Positions 27,708 to 36,017 are shown, numbered from the stretch's first letter. The stretch is 64,000 bases of DNA from RBG-16-66-20 sp052386675 (GCA_052386675.1 JBQTJX010000014.1:1-64000), one strand, 5' to 3'. Translations and numbers: made by a program. The notes: generated by a model not told the origin, from the letters alone.

Positions 27708-29408
27708 TTGGATACGCAGCGACTGATCCTGTTCTTCGTCTTCAGCTTCTCCCTGCTGCTGCTTTGGGACGCATGGGAAAAGCAGAACCGTCCCAAACCG
27801 GTGGCGGCACAGGCGCAGAGCGCGGCCGGGGTGCCGGCGCCCGCAGCGCCGGCGGCACCTTCGTCCGGGCCCGCAGCCACCGCACCGGCCGCGCCCGGGG
27901 TTCCGGGCCAGCCGGCCGCTGCGCCCGCGATTGCCACGCCTCAGGCCGCCGCCGCGACCAAGGGCGAGATCGTTCGGGTCCGCAGCGATCTGCTGCTGGC
28001 CGAAATCGACACCGTTGGCGGAACGTTGAAACGCGTTGAGCTCCTCAAGCACAAGGACACTGTCGACGAAAAGAAGAACTTCGCCCTGCTCGGGCCCGAG
28101 TTCGCCTACGAGGCGCAGAGCGGCCTGGCGGGCGAAGGCGGCCCCAACCACCGCAGCGCGTGGCGGCTGCTGCCGGGTGCTCGCGCGCTCGAGCCCGGCC
28201 AGGCGAGCTTCGAGGTTCGCCTAGCCGCCGAGGGTCACGACGGCCTCGCGGTAGAGAAGACCTACACCTTTCGCCGCGACAGCTACATCGTCGAGGTCGC
28301 CTTCGAGGTCCGCAACAACGGCGCCGCGCCGGCGTCGCCTTTTGCCTACTTCCAGCTGACGCACAACGGCAAGCTGCCTGCGGGCGGCGATTCCCTGGCG
28401 CAGTCCTTCGGCGCCCAGAGCTTCTTCGGCTTCGCGGTCTACACCGAGGAGAAGAAATTCCAGAAAGTGGCGCTCAGCGACATCGACAAGGGCAAGCCGG
28501 ACCACGTCCGGCAGGCGAAGGACGGCTGGCTTGCCTTCGTGCAGCACTACTTCGTCACCGGCTGGCTGCCGGCGGCCGGCATCGCGCGCGACTATGCGAT
28601 GGAGAAGCGCCAGGACGGGAGCTACGCCGCGCGCGTCATGGTGCCCTCAGCGGCAATCGCCCCGGGCGCCAGCGCCAAGCTGTCGGCGCCGCTCTACGTC
28701 GGGCCACAAGAACAGCGCCGGCTTAGCGCAGCTGCTCCCGGGTTCGAGCTGGTGGTGGATTACGGCTGGCTCACCATAATTGCCTGGCCGCTGTGGGCGG
28801 TGCTGGAGTTCTTCCACCAGATGTCGGGCAACTGGGGTGTGGCCATCATCCTGCTGACGGTGACTATCAAGCTGGTGTTCTTCCCGCTGTCTGCGGCGAG
28901 CTACAAGTCGATGGCCAAGATGAAGCTGATCACGCCGCGACTCACCAAGATCCGCGAGATGTACGAGCACGACCGCAACAAGATGAACCAGGCGATGATG
29001 GAGTTGTACCGCACCGAGAAGATCAACCCGCTCGGCGGCTGCTTCCCGATCCTGGTTCAGATCCCGGTGGTCATCGCGCTGTACTGGGTGCTCCTGGCCG
29101 CTATCGAGCTCAGGCACGCGCCGTTCATCCTCTGGATCCACGATCTGTCGGCGCTCGACCCCTACTACGTGCTGCCGGTGCTGATGACCGTCACCATGAT
29201 CATCCAGACCAAATTGAATCCGGTGCCGCCGGATCCGGTGCAGGCGAAGGTGATGCAGTTCATGCCCTACGTCTTCAGCGTGTTTTTCTTCTTCTTCCCG
29301 GCCGGGCTGGTGCTGTACTGGCTGATCAACAACATCCTCTCCATTCTCCAGCAGTGGCAGATCCAGCGCATGTTCGAGCGCGACAAACCTGCCCATGCCA
29401 AGCGGTGA
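27708..29408 (+). CDS. yidC: Membrane protein insertase YidC
   Basis: The 566-residue Gram-negative type insertase has an N-terminal membrane anchor (TQRLILFFVFSFSLLLLW) and an Ala/Pro linker. A large periplasmic beta domain fills about residues 85-340. Five C-terminal membrane segments include NWGVAIILLTVTIKLVFFPL and the NPLGGCFPILVQIPVVIALYW stretch (seen as INPLGGCFPILVQIP). The initiation codon is TTG 27708, since L/M-DTQRL is the conserved N-terminus; the open frame upstream only shadows yidD. The gene ends inside mnmE, with a 14-base overlap. Confidence 0.95.
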   Translation: MDTQRLILFFVFSFSLLLLWDAWEKQNRPKPVAAQAQSAAGVPAPAAPAAPSSGPAATAPAAPGVPGQPAAAPAIATPQAAAATKGEIVRVRSDLLLAEIDTVGGTLKRVELLKHKDTVDEKKNFALLGPEFAYEAQSGLAGEGGPNHRSAWRLLPGARALEPGQASFEVRLAAEGHDGLAVEKTYTFRRDSYIVEVAFEVRNNGAAPASPFAYFQLTHNGKLPAGGDSLAQSFGAQSFFGFAVYTEEKKFQKVALSDIDKGKPDHVRQAKDGWLAFVQHYFVTGWLPAAGIARDYAMEKRQDGSYAARVMVPSAAIAPGASAKLSAPLYVGPQEQRRLSAAAPGFELVVDYGWLTIIAWPLWAVLEFFHQMSGNWGVAIILLTVTIKLVFFPLSAASYKSMAKMKLITPRLTKIREMYEHDRNKMNQAMMELYRTEKINPLGGCFPILVQIPVVIALYWVLLAAIELRHAPFILWIHDLSALDPYYVLPVLMTVTMIIQTKLNPVPPDPVQAKVMQFMPYVFSVFFFFFPAGLVLYWLINNILSILQQWQIQRMFERDKPAHAKR

Positions 29409-30756
29409 TCTGACGAAGGAACCGCTAGCCCCCGACACGATCGCCGCCATCGCCACGCCCCCGGGGCGGGGCGGGATCGGCGTGGTGAGGGTCTCCGGGT
29501 CGCGCGTACCGGACATCGCCCGCGTGCTTCTGGGCGTGCTGCCCAAGCCCCGCGCGGCGGTCCTTGCCACGGTGCGCAATGCCGGCGGCGACAAGCTGGA
29601 CCGGGGCCTGGCCCTCTACTTTCCCGCGCCGCACTCCTATACCGGCGAAGACGTGCTCGAGTTCCAGGGACATGGCGGGCCGGTGGTGATGCAAGCGGTA
29701 CTGGGCGCGGTGCTGGATGCCGGCGCGCGCCTGGCCGATCCGGGCGAATACACGCGCCGGGCTTTTCTCAATGACTGCCTCGACCTCGCCCAGGCTGAAG
29801 CCGTAGCCGACCTTATTGATGCCGCCAGTTCGGAGGCGGCGCGCTCGGCGATGCGGTCGCTGGACGGGGAGTTCTCCGCGGCGGTGCGACAGCTGGTGGC
29901 GGAACTGACCGAGCTGCGCGCACTTACCGAGGCCATGTTGGATTTCCCGGAGGAGGAGGTGGACGAGCTGCACCGCGACGACGCGCACGGACGGCTGGCG
30001 TCGACGCGGACCGCGCTGGAGACCGTGCTGGCGCGCAGCCGGCAGGGAAGGCTGCTTCGGGAAGGGCTGCACGTGGTGATCGCCGGTCGGCCAAATGTCG
30101 GCAAGTCCAGCCTGCTCAACCGGCTGGCGGGCGCCGAGCGTGCCATCGTGACGCCGGTGGCAGGTACCACGCGCGACCTGGTGAGGGAGGACATCCGCAT
30201 CGAGGGCGTGCCGCTGCATGTGGTGGATACCGCCGGCTTGCGGGATGCAGCGGATCCGGTGGAGAAGATCGGGATCGAGCGCGCCTGGCAGGAGATCGGA
30301 CGGGCAGACGTTGTGCTCGCTGTGCAGGAAGCGGGAACGCCGCGTGACGATGGGGCGCTATCCGCGAGATTGGAGGCGATTTTGCCAGGGGGTGCGGTCC
30401 GGATTCGCGTCGTCAACAAGATCGACCTGGCCGGGGTGGCCGCCGGACGGCGCGAGGGCGAGGTCCGGCTGTCCGCGAGGACAGGGGAAGGGATTGACCT
30501 GCTTCGCGAGGCACTGCTGGAAGCCGCCGGCTGGACGCGAAGCGGGGAATCGGTGTTCCTCGCCCGCGAGCGGCACCTGCGCGCGCTGGGTCGCGCGCGG
30601 ACGCATCTTGCGGCAGCCGCGGCACAGGGCGGTCGCTGGGAACTGTTCGCCGAGGAACTGCGCCTGGCGCAGGAGGCGCTGTCCGAGATCACCGGCGAGG
30701 TCACCTCCGAGGACCTGCTGGGCGAGATTTTCGGCCGGTTCTGCATCGGGAAATAG
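29395..30756 (+). CDS. mnmE: tRNA uridine-5-carboxymethylaminomethyl synthesis GTPase MnmE
   Basis: With MnmG, which is encoded 6.7 kb further on, MnmE modifies the wobble uridine of several tRNAs. The 453-residue protein has the folate-binding N-terminal domain (TIAAIATPPGRGGIGVVRVSG) and a helical domain. The inserted G domain has GRPNVGKSSLLNRL from about residue 231, DTAGLRD, and NKID. The invariant C-terminal CIGK closes the protein. It is the last gene of the rpmH operon; the insertion element lies 42 bases beyond its stop. Confidence 0.97.
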   Translation: MPSGDLTKEPLAPDTIAAIATPPGRGGIGVVRVSGSRVPDIARVLLGVLPKPRAAVLATVRNAGGDKLDRGLALYFPAPHSYTGEDVLEFQGHGGPVVMQAVLGAVLDAGARLADPGEYTRRAFLNDCLDLAQAEAVADLIDAASSEAARSAMRSLDGEFSAAVRQLVAELTELRALTEAMLDFPEEEVDELHRDDAHGRLASTRTALETVLARSRQGRLLREGLHVVIAGRPNVGKSSLLNRLAGAERAIVTPVAGTTRDLVREDIRIEGVPLHVVDTAGLRDAADPVEKIGIERAWQEIGRADVVLAVQEAGTPRDDGALSARLEAILPGGAVRIRVVNKIDLAGVAAGRREGEVRLSARTGEGIDLLREALLEAAGWTRSGESVFLARERHLRALGRARTHLAAAAAQGGRWELFAEELRLAQEALSEITGEVTSEDLLGEIFGRFCIGK

Positions 30757-30790
30757 GGGCGCGCCAGGCGCGGTGGACGGATGGATGTAA

Positions 30791-30798
30791 CCGATCGG
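30791..30798 (+). repeat. Left target-site duplication (CCGATCGG)
   Basis: CCGATCGG here and at 32926-32933 flank the insertion element as an 8-bp direct repeat, the length expected for the IS1595 family. The repeat is itself palindromic and is the centre of a larger palindrome: ATGTAA precedes the left copy and TTACAT follows the right one. Confidence 0.8.
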
Positions 30799-30822
30799 GG
30801 CGAGTATATACTTGACAAACGC
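30799..30822 (+). repeat. Left terminal inverted repeat of the insertion element
   Basis: It begins GGCGAGTATATAC and ends ACAAACGC. It matches the right end in 19 of 24 positions, with the differences at positions 6, 8 and 14-16. Confidence 0.8.
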
Positions 30823-30840
30823 ATAACAGGGGGCCAGAAT
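30812..30840 (+). promoter_or_regulatory. Transposase promoter
   Basis: TTGACA (30812-30817), a 17-bp spacer and CAGAAT (30835-30840) lie 22 bases before the transposase start, with the -35 box inside the left inverted repeat. Confidence 0.65.
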
Positions 30841-30862
30841 AGGGTCACTTTCAGAGGCCCCC

Positions 30863-31795
30863 ATGACCAAAGCACCCGCCAGCCATACCGAAGCCCACTT
30901 CCACGACGAGGAAGCCGCCCGCGCCCACCTTGAGGCCACCCGCTGGCCCAATGGCCCGGAATGCCCCCACTGTGGCGGCGTGGAGCGCATCAGCCGCATT
31001 GAGGCGAACCCGGCGAAGAAGGTCCGCGCTGGCCTTCTGTTCTGCGGGGACTGCCGCCAGCAGTTCTCCGTTACCGTGGGGACGGTCTTCGAGGACTCGA
31101 AGCTTCCCATCCACAAGTGGGTGTACGCGATTCACCTGATTTGCGCGTCCAAGAAGGGCATCAGCTCGAAGCAGCTTGAGCGCGTTCTTGGCGTGACCTA
31201 CAAAACGGCGTGGTTCATGTCGCATCGCATCCGTGAGGCGATGGGCAAGGCCTACAGCACTCCGATGGGCGGCAAGGGCAAGATTGTTGAGGTTGACGAG
31301 ACCTACTACGGCAACCTTCCGGGCAAGGAAATCCGCCCCGGCTCGAAGAAGCACAAGAACAAGATCATGGCCCTTGTGGAGCGCGGCGGGGACGTTCGCG
31401 CCATGCACGTTGCCGAGGTTGACGGGCGCAACGTGAAGGACATTCTCCAGGCCCAGGTCGCGGACCAAACCCACGTCATGACGGACGAGGCCCGTATCTA
31501 CGCTTCCATCCCCTACAAGCACAGCACGGTTAATCACAGCATCTACGAGTACGCCCGTGGCAACGTGACCACGAATACCGTGGAAGGCTTCTTCTCCATC
31601 CTCAAGCGCGGCCTTACTGGCGTTTATCAGCACGTCAGCGAACAGCACCTCCAGCGCTACGTCTCGGAATTCGAGTTCCGTTACAACAATCGTGAGGCGC
31701 AAGGGATTGACGATCAGCAGCGCGCCGCGATCCTGATGAAAGGCATTCAGGGCAAGCGTCTCACCTATCGGCGGACTCACGAAGCCTCCGCGTGA
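30863..31795 (+). CDS. IS1595-family (ISXO2-like) transposase
   Basis: The 310-residue DDE-type transposase catalyses movement of the element. An N-terminal zinc ribbon (Cys34, Cys37, Cys61, Cys64) is followed by a helix-turn-helix (KGISSKQLERVLGVTYKTAW). The catalytic domain has Asp145 in VEVDETY, Asp208 in VMTDEA and the family's NTVEGFFSILKRG block (Asn238, Glu241, Lys248). AGAGG stands 8 bases before ATG 30863. No frameshift or stop is seen, so it is probably active. Confidence 0.95.
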   Translation: MTKAPASHTEAHFHDEEAARAHLEATRWPNGPECPHCGGVERISRIEANPAKKVRAGLLFCGDCRQQFSVTVGTVFEDSKLPIHKWVYAIHLICASKKGISSKQLERVLGVTYKTAWFMSHRIREAMGKAYSTPMGGKGKIVEVDETYYGNLPGKEIRPGSKKHKNKIMALVERGGDVRAMHVAEVDGRNVKDILQAQVADQTHVMTDEARIYASIPYKHSTVNHSIYEYARGNVTTNTVEGFFSILKRGLTGVYQHVSEQHLQRYVSEFEFRYNNREAQGIDDQQRAAILMKGIQGKRLTYRRTHEASA

Positions 31796-31885
31796 GGCTT
31801 TGCTAGTGACCATCATCGCCATGCTCCGAGAGATAGCCAAGCGAAAGACGCCGGAGCAATTGAGTTTGGATTTTTACCGCTAGTC

Positions 31886-32716
31886 ATGACAGTTGAGGAA
31901 AAACTTTCGGGGGTTAAGGTCAAAATTGAACGGGCCAACAAGCACATCCTCGAACTCGATGAAGCGATCAAGGGATTCCGAAATGCTCGCCCATACAAAA
32001 TTGCGCTCAACCACGATTTGAAGACCGGAAAGCCTATTAGCGCAAAACTGATCAGCATTGAAGGCGTTCCCGATCCCCTCGCCGCTATTGCTGGTGACGT
32101 CATCCAAAATCTGAGGAGCGCTTTGGATCATCTCGCTCACCAGTTGTGGCTCATGGTCCCTGGCGCAGACCCGACGGTTGAGGTCAATTTCCCATTCTGG
32201 AACGAGCCCGCGAAATTCAAATCCGCGCTTAGCAGAAAAATAAAGCGCTGTCGGCAGGACGCGATAGATGTCCTCGGAGCGGTCGAACCATGCAAGGGAC
32301 TTAAGGGTCACCAGTTGTGGGTTCTCAATCGCCTTAACAACGTCGACAAACATCGGCTGCTTATTACGATTGCCAGCAGTTGGTTCCACGACATGAGTTT
32401 TGAGGACCTGTTCAGCAATACTGGTATCGCAGACTTCTTCGCCGGGGCTGGAATCAGGGAGAAGATCAAGTTCCCCCCGATGGTTATTCGCGCCGCCAAT
32501 CCGAGCATCAGCGCATTGAAAGCAGGCGACGTATTGCCGCTGGTTGTATTTGACCGCTCCGCGGAGTCGGAACTCGGCAAGAATCTGTACTTGAGATTTG
32601 AGATAACGCTCAACGAACCTGGCGTTATCGAGGGTAAGCCGATCTTGGAAACGGTCAAGCAACTCGCTGGCTTGGTTAACCGCACTGTTGACGCCTTCAG
32701 GCCCTGTCTTGTCTAG
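31886..32716 (+). CDS. IS passenger protein with HEPN-like Rx4H motif, function unknown
   Basis: This 276-residue protein lies within the element, 90 bases behind the transposase. I do not recognise a named domain with confidence. A helix at residues 71-90 reads DVIQNLRSALDHLAHQL, where Arg77-x4-His82 fits the Rx4-6H motif of HEPN ribonucleases. A second conserved-looking block is LNRLNNVDKHR (about 147-157). Proteins with NLRSALDHL followed by NxxDKHR are a recurrent uncharacterised family. Codon use is more AT-rich than its chromosomal neighbours, which suggests it travels with the element. A 25-residue open frame (31806-31883) lies just before it and may be a leader. A role as toxin or defence gene is only a hypothesis. 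Confidence 0.7.
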   Translation: MTVEEKLSGVKVKIERANKHILELDEAIKGFRNARPYKIALNHDLKTGKPISAKLISIEGVPDPLAAIAGDVIQNLRSALDHLAHQLWLMVPGADPTVEVNFPFWNEPAKFKSALSRKIKRCRQDAIDVLGAVEPCKGLKGHQLWVLNRLNNVDKHRLLITIASSWFHDMSFEDLFSNTGIADFFAGAGIREKIKFPPMVIRAANPSISALKAGDVLPLVVFDRSAESELGKNLYLRFEITLNEPGVIEGKPILETVKQLAGLVNRTVDAFRPCLV

Positions 32717-32745
32717 AGTCTTATTCACAGCCAAACTCCAAAGCC

Positions 32746-32862
32746 ATGAATAAACGCCCAATGCCTTCGCCGGATGACGTACTGCGGACGATGCTGAACA
32801 CGAAGCCGCAGCCTCGCGCCCAAAAGGCGACACCGAAGAAGAAGCCCAAGAAGGCCAAGTAG
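32746..32862 (+). CDS. Small Lys-rich ORF in the insertion element (hypothetical)
   Basis: A 38-residue frame starts ATG 32746 and ends in a strongly basic tail (KATPKKKPKKAK). It follows the HEPN-like passenger gene by 29 bases and is read in the same direction. The composition could suit nucleic-acid or partner binding, but no family is recognised and it may not be translated. Confidence 0.4.
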   Translation: MNKRPMPSPDDVLRTMLNTKPQPRAQKATPKKKPKKAK

Positions 32863-32884
32863 GGGCTAGTCACTTTGCCCCCTT

Positions 32885-32911
32885 CGCGGGCTGTGGTGCC
32901 CGCGTTTGTTT
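32885..32911 (+). terminator. Rho-independent terminator at the right end of the element
   Basis: CGCGGGC (32885-32891), loop TGTGGT, GCCCGCG (32898-32904), then TTTGTTT. It ends inside the right inverted repeat and would shield the chromosome downstream from transposon transcripts. Confidence 0.8.
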
Positions 32912-32925
32912 CGTATACAGTCGCC
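32902..32925 (-). repeat. Right terminal inverted repeat of the insertion element
   Basis: Read on the minus strand it begins GGCGACTGTATAC and ends ACAAACGC, matching the left end at 19 of 24 positions. Confidence 0.8.
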
Positions 32926-32933
32926 CCGATCGG
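32926..32933 (+). repeat. Right target-site duplication (CCGATCGG)
   Basis: This is the second copy of the 8-bp duplication, followed by TTACATC, the right arm of the interrupted palindrome. Removing the element and one copy restores a 22-bp perfect palindrome from GATGTAACCGA and its complement. Confidence 0.8.
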
Positions 32934-33016
32934 TTACATCATGGCAGATTTTAGCGGGTTCATGGATTGACCTTGACCATACTTGTTCCACAAGCAGGCA
33001 CCGGGTCGCGCGCCAA

Positions 33017-34060
33017 GTGAGGCCCGCCCGCGAAAGTTGGCTCAACCCCGCACTCGCGCTGGCGCTGTGCGCCGCAGCCGGCGCGCTGATGCAGGCGGTG
33101 CGTGCGCCGCTGCCGTGGATGATCGGACCGCTGCTTGTGATGGCGTTGTGCAACTTCGGCGGGGCGCGCCTGCGTGCCCCGGGACCGGCGCGCCCGGTCG
33201 GGCAAGTGATCATCGGAGTCGCGCTGGGCCTGTACTTCACGCCGGCGGTCGCGCGGGAGGTGCTTTCGTACTGGCCGATCCTTGTCGCGGGCGCGCTGCT
33301 CGCGATGCTGCTCGCCTGGGCCTGCGCATGGCTGCTGGCAGCCGTGGGCGGCGTGGACCGCATCACCGCGTTCTTCGCCAGCGTGCCTGGAGGCGCCACC
33401 GAGATGGCGGTGCTGGGTGAGCGCTACGGCGGACGAGTGGACCGCGTCGCGCTGGCGCAGAGCCTGCGCATCCTAACCGTGGTGGTCGTGGTTCCGTTTG
33501 CGCTGGTCTGGTCCGGCGCGCGCGGCGAGGACAGCTATCTGCCCGGAGCTGCTGTGGCGTTCGACGCCGGCGGCCTCGCGGCGCTGCTTGCGCTCGCGGC
33601 GGCGGCGGGCGGTCTGCTTTCGCTTGCGCGGCTGCCCAATGCATTCATGTTCGGGCCGCTCATCGCGACCATTGCGCTCACCGTCGCCGAGCAGAGCCTG
33701 TCCTCGGTTCCAGGATGGTTATCGGGTCTGGGGCAATTGCTGCTTGGCTGCGCGCTGGGCTCACGCTTCGAGCGCGCGTACCTCTCCAGCATGGCGCGAT
33801 ACGTCGCCGCGGTTTTCGCGAGCATCCTGTTCGCCATCGTCCTCGCTGCCGGAAGCGCTTTTGCGCTGGCCTGGCTTTCGGGCCTGCCGGCGGCCACGCT
33901 GGTGCTGGCCACCGCGCCCGGCGGCATTGCCGAGATGTGCATCATGGCCAAGGTGCTGCAGTTGGGCGTGCCTCTGGTCACGGCCGCGCACGTCACCCGG
34001 GTGATCGTGCTGCTGGCCACCACAGCCCCCGTATTCCGCTTCATGCGGCGATTCCTTTGA
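33017..34060 (+). CDS. AbrB-family (COG3180) inner-membrane protein
   Basis: The 347-residue hydrophobic protein has about ten membrane segments in two similar halves. It carries the family signatures LPWMIGPLLVMAL and SVPGGATEMAVLGE in the first half and MFGPLIATIAL and TAPGGIAEMCIMAK in the second. The AbrB-like membrane family has been linked to ammonia monooxygenase regulation by name only; its substrate is uncertain. The start is GTG 33017, where the first membrane segment begins about 12 residues later; the longer frame runs back into the insertion element. Its upstream region is interrupted by the element at 77 bases, so its original promoter may have been changed. Confidence 0.85.
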   Translation: MRPARESWLNPALALALCAAAGALMQAVRAPLPWMIGPLLVMALCNFGGARLRAPGPARPVGQVIIGVALGLYFTPAVAREVLSYWPILVAGALLAMLLAWACAWLLAAVGGVDRITAFFASVPGGATEMAVLGERYGGRVDRVALAQSLRILTVVVVVPFALVWSGARGEDSYLPGAAVAFDAGGLAALLALAAAAGGLLSLARLPNAFMFGPLIATIALTVAEQSLSSVPGWLSGLGQLLLGCALGSRFERAYLSSMARYVAAVFASILFAIVLAAGSAFALAWLSGLPAATLVLATAPGGIAEMCIMAKVLQLGVPLVTAAHVTRVIVLLATTAPVFRFMRRFL

Positions 34061-34150
34061 CTGTGTATCTCGTTGTCGGGAAAGGGAAATATCGTTCAGT
34101 TCCCGGGCCGTCCCCAGCGCGGTAAAATCCGCCCCCACATAAAATCATGC

Positions 34151-34184
34151 CGGCCCGGGTTCTTGCCCAGGGCCGTTTTGCTTT
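34151..34184 (+). terminator. Terminator-like hairpin in the pckG leader
   Basis: CGGCCC (34151-34156) pairs with GGGCCG (34170-34175), with an inner GGG/CCC extension beside one bulged A, followed by TTTTGCTTT. It stands 24 bases before the pckG start codon. It could end transcription from the AbrB gene, or act as an attenuator of pckG. Confidence 0.55.
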
Positions 34185-34198
34185 CAGGAGTGAACGCG

Positions 34199-36016
34199 AT
34201 GCCCGAATCCCTCGCCCGGCCTGACTGGGTGCGCCACCGGAAACTGGTCGATTGGGTCGCCGGATTCGTGAAGCTCGCCCAGCCCGCGCGCGTGGTCTGG
34301 TGCGACGGTTCGCAGGATGAGTATGACCGCCTGTGCGTCGAACTGGTGCAGTCCGGCACGTTCCTCAAGCTGAACGAGAAGCTCCGCCCGGGCAGTTTCC
34401 TTGCGCGATCGCACCCGAATGATGTCGCGCGCATGGAGGACCGTACCTTCATCTGCTCTGCGAAGAAGGATGACGCCGGCCCGACCAATAACTGGATCGA
34501 ACCTGGCGAGATGCGTGACACGCTCCAGCGCCTGTTTGACGGTTGCATGCGCGGCCGCACCCTGTACGTGGTGCCGTTTTCAATGGGCCCGATCGGTTCG
34601 CACATCGCTCAGGTGGGCGTGGAACTCACCGATTCGGCATACGTCGCGGTGAACATGAAGTTGATGACGCGCATGGGTCGCGCGGTGGTGGAGCACATGG
34701 GCGAGGACGGCGCCTTCGTGCCCTGCGTGCACTCGGTCGGCGCGCCGCTGGCGCCAGGCGCCAGTGACGTGCCCTGGCCCTGCAATGACAAGGAAAAGTG
34801 GATCGTGCATTTCCCGGAGACGCGGGAAATCTGGTCCTTCGGTTCCGGCTACGGCGGCAACGCGCTGCTCGGCAAGAAGTGCCTTGCCTTGCGTATCGCT
34901 TCGGTGATGGCCCGCGACGAGGGCTGGCTGGCCGAGCACCTGGTGATCCTCGGGGTGGAATCGCCCGCGGGCGAGAAGCACTACGTCACTGCGGCTTTCC
35001 CGAGCGCCTGCGGCAAGACCAACTTCGCCATGGTGATCCCGCCGGCGTCCTTCGCCGGCTGGAAGGTGACCACGGTTGGCGAGGACATTGCCTGGATCAA
35101 GCCGGGCAAAGATGGCCGCTTCTACGCCATCAATCCGGAAGCGGGATTCTTCGGTGTCGCGCCGGGGACCTCGGAGAAGACCAACTCGAACGCGATGAAG
35201 ATGCTTCGCGCGAACGTCATTTTCACCAACGTCGCTCTTACCCCGGAAGGCGACGTCTGGTGGGAGGAGATGACCAAGGAGCCTCCTGCGAGGCTCATCG
35301 ACTGGCAGGGCAAGGAGTGGACCCCGGGCTGCGGTCGCCCGGCGGCGCATCCCAATTCGCGTTTCACCGTCGCGGCCTCGCAGTGCCCCTCGATCGACCC
35401 GGCATGGGAGGATCCCCAGGGTGTGCCGGTTTCGGCATTCATTTTCGGCGGCCGGCGTTCCTCCACGGTGCCGCTGGTGGTCGAGGCCTCGAACTGGGAG
35501 GAAGGTGTGTACATGGGCGCGACGCTGGGTTCGGAAACCACGGCGGCGATTACTGGCAAGGTGGGCGTGGTACGGCGCGACCCAATGGCCATGATCGCGT
35601 TCTGCGGCTATCACATGGCGGACTACTTCGCGCACTGGCTGAAGATGGGCAAGGCGGTGGCCAGGCCGCCGCGCATCTTCCGGGTCAACTGGTTCCGCAA
35701 GGATGCGAGTGGAAAGTTCATCTGGCCGGGTTTCTCCGAGAACATGCGCGTGCTGAAGTGGGTCGTGGACCGGTGCGCCTCGCGCGCTTCCGGCGCGGAG
35801 ACGCCCTTGGGGGTCATTCCGCGCTATGAGGACCTGCAGTGGTCCGGGCTGGAGGGCTTCGGACGGGCGAACTTCGAGGACATTTCCCGGGTCGAGGAGC
35901 CAGCCTGGGCGGAGGAGCTGAAGTCGCACGACGAGCTGTTCGGCAAGCTCGGCAGCCGCATGCCGACGGTACTCGAGAAGCGCCGCGGCACCATGCATCA
36001 GAAGCTCGCCGCGTAG
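34199..36016 (+). CDS. pckG: Phosphoenolpyruvate carboxykinase (GTP)
   Basis: This enzyme converts oxaloacetate and GTP to phosphoenolpyruvate, CO2 and GDP, the first step of gluconeogenesis from organic acids. The 605-residue length and the motifs SAKKDDAGPTNNW, SACGKTNFAMV (phosphate loop) and NSNAMKMLRANVIFTNVA (shown from NSNAMKMLRAN) are those of the GTP-dependent class, not the ATP-dependent PckA. AGGAG lies 10 bases before ATG 34199. It would suit growth on aromatic acids degraded to succinate and acetyl-CoA by the pca genes at the left of the window. It converges with the MFS gene, one base apart. Confidence 0.96.
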   Translation: MPESLARPDWVRHRKLVDWVAGFVKLAQPARVVWCDGSQDEYDRLCVELVQSGTFLKLNEKLRPGSFLARSHPNDVARMEDRTFICSAKKDDAGPTNNWIEPGEMRDTLQRLFDGCMRGRTLYVVPFSMGPIGSHIAQVGVELTDSAYVAVNMKLMTRMGRAVVEHMGEDGAFVPCVHSVGAPLAPGASDVPWPCNDKEKWIVHFPETREIWSFGSGYGGNALLGKKCLALRIASVMARDEGWLAEHLVILGVESPAGEKHYVTAAFPSACGKTNFAMVIPPASFAGWKVTTVGEDIAWIKPGKDGRFYAINPEAGFFGVAPGTSEKTNSNAMKMLRANVIFTNVALTPEGDVWWEEMTKEPPARLIDWQGKEWTPGCGRPAAHPNSRFTVAASQCPSIDPAWEDPQGVPVSAFIFGGRRSSTVPLVVEASNWEEGVYMGATLGSETTAAITGKVGVVRRDPMAMIAFCGYHMADYFAHWLKMGKAVARPPRIFRVNWFRKDASGKFIWPGFSENMRVLKWVVDRCASRASGAETPLGVIPRYEDLQWSGLEGFGRANFEDISRVEEPAWAEELKSHDELFGKLGSRMPTVLEKRRGTMHQKLAA

Positions 36017-36017
36017 C

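Larger units (their letters stand above)
30799..32925 (+). mobile_element. IS1595-family insertion element with passenger ORFs
   Basis: A 2127-bp element bounded by 24-bp imperfect inverted repeats (GGCGA... at both ends) and an 8-bp CCGATCGG duplication. It carries its own promoter, an IS1595-family transposase, a 276-residue passenger protein and a small Lys-rich ORF, and closes with an intrinsic terminator just inside the right repeat. The base composition of the passenger part is visibly lower in GC than the chromosome around it. Passenger genes are known in some IS1595-family subgroups. It separates mnmE from an AbrB-family gene and looks intact and recent, because repeats, duplication and transposase are all undamaged. 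Confidence 0.9.

Noticed and set aside
31806..31883. A 25-codon frame between transposase and passenger gene
   Set aside because: Too short and without a recognisable motif to list as a gene; mentioned as a possible leader only.
31880..32833. A 317-codon minus-strand frame opposite the HEPN-like passenger gene
   Set aside because: The plus-strand frame follows the transposase, has motifs shared with a known family and a sensible start; the minus-strand frame has neither.
30785..32939. Longer element boundaries that include the ATGTAACCGATCGG arms as terminal repeats
   Set aside because: The intact palindrome at 3860-3883 shows the arms exist without the element, and trimming them gives the 8-bp duplication expected for the family.
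34577..34592. GATCGGTT resembling half of the repeated palindrome
   Set aside because: Inside pckG, without the TTACAT arm or a mirror half.
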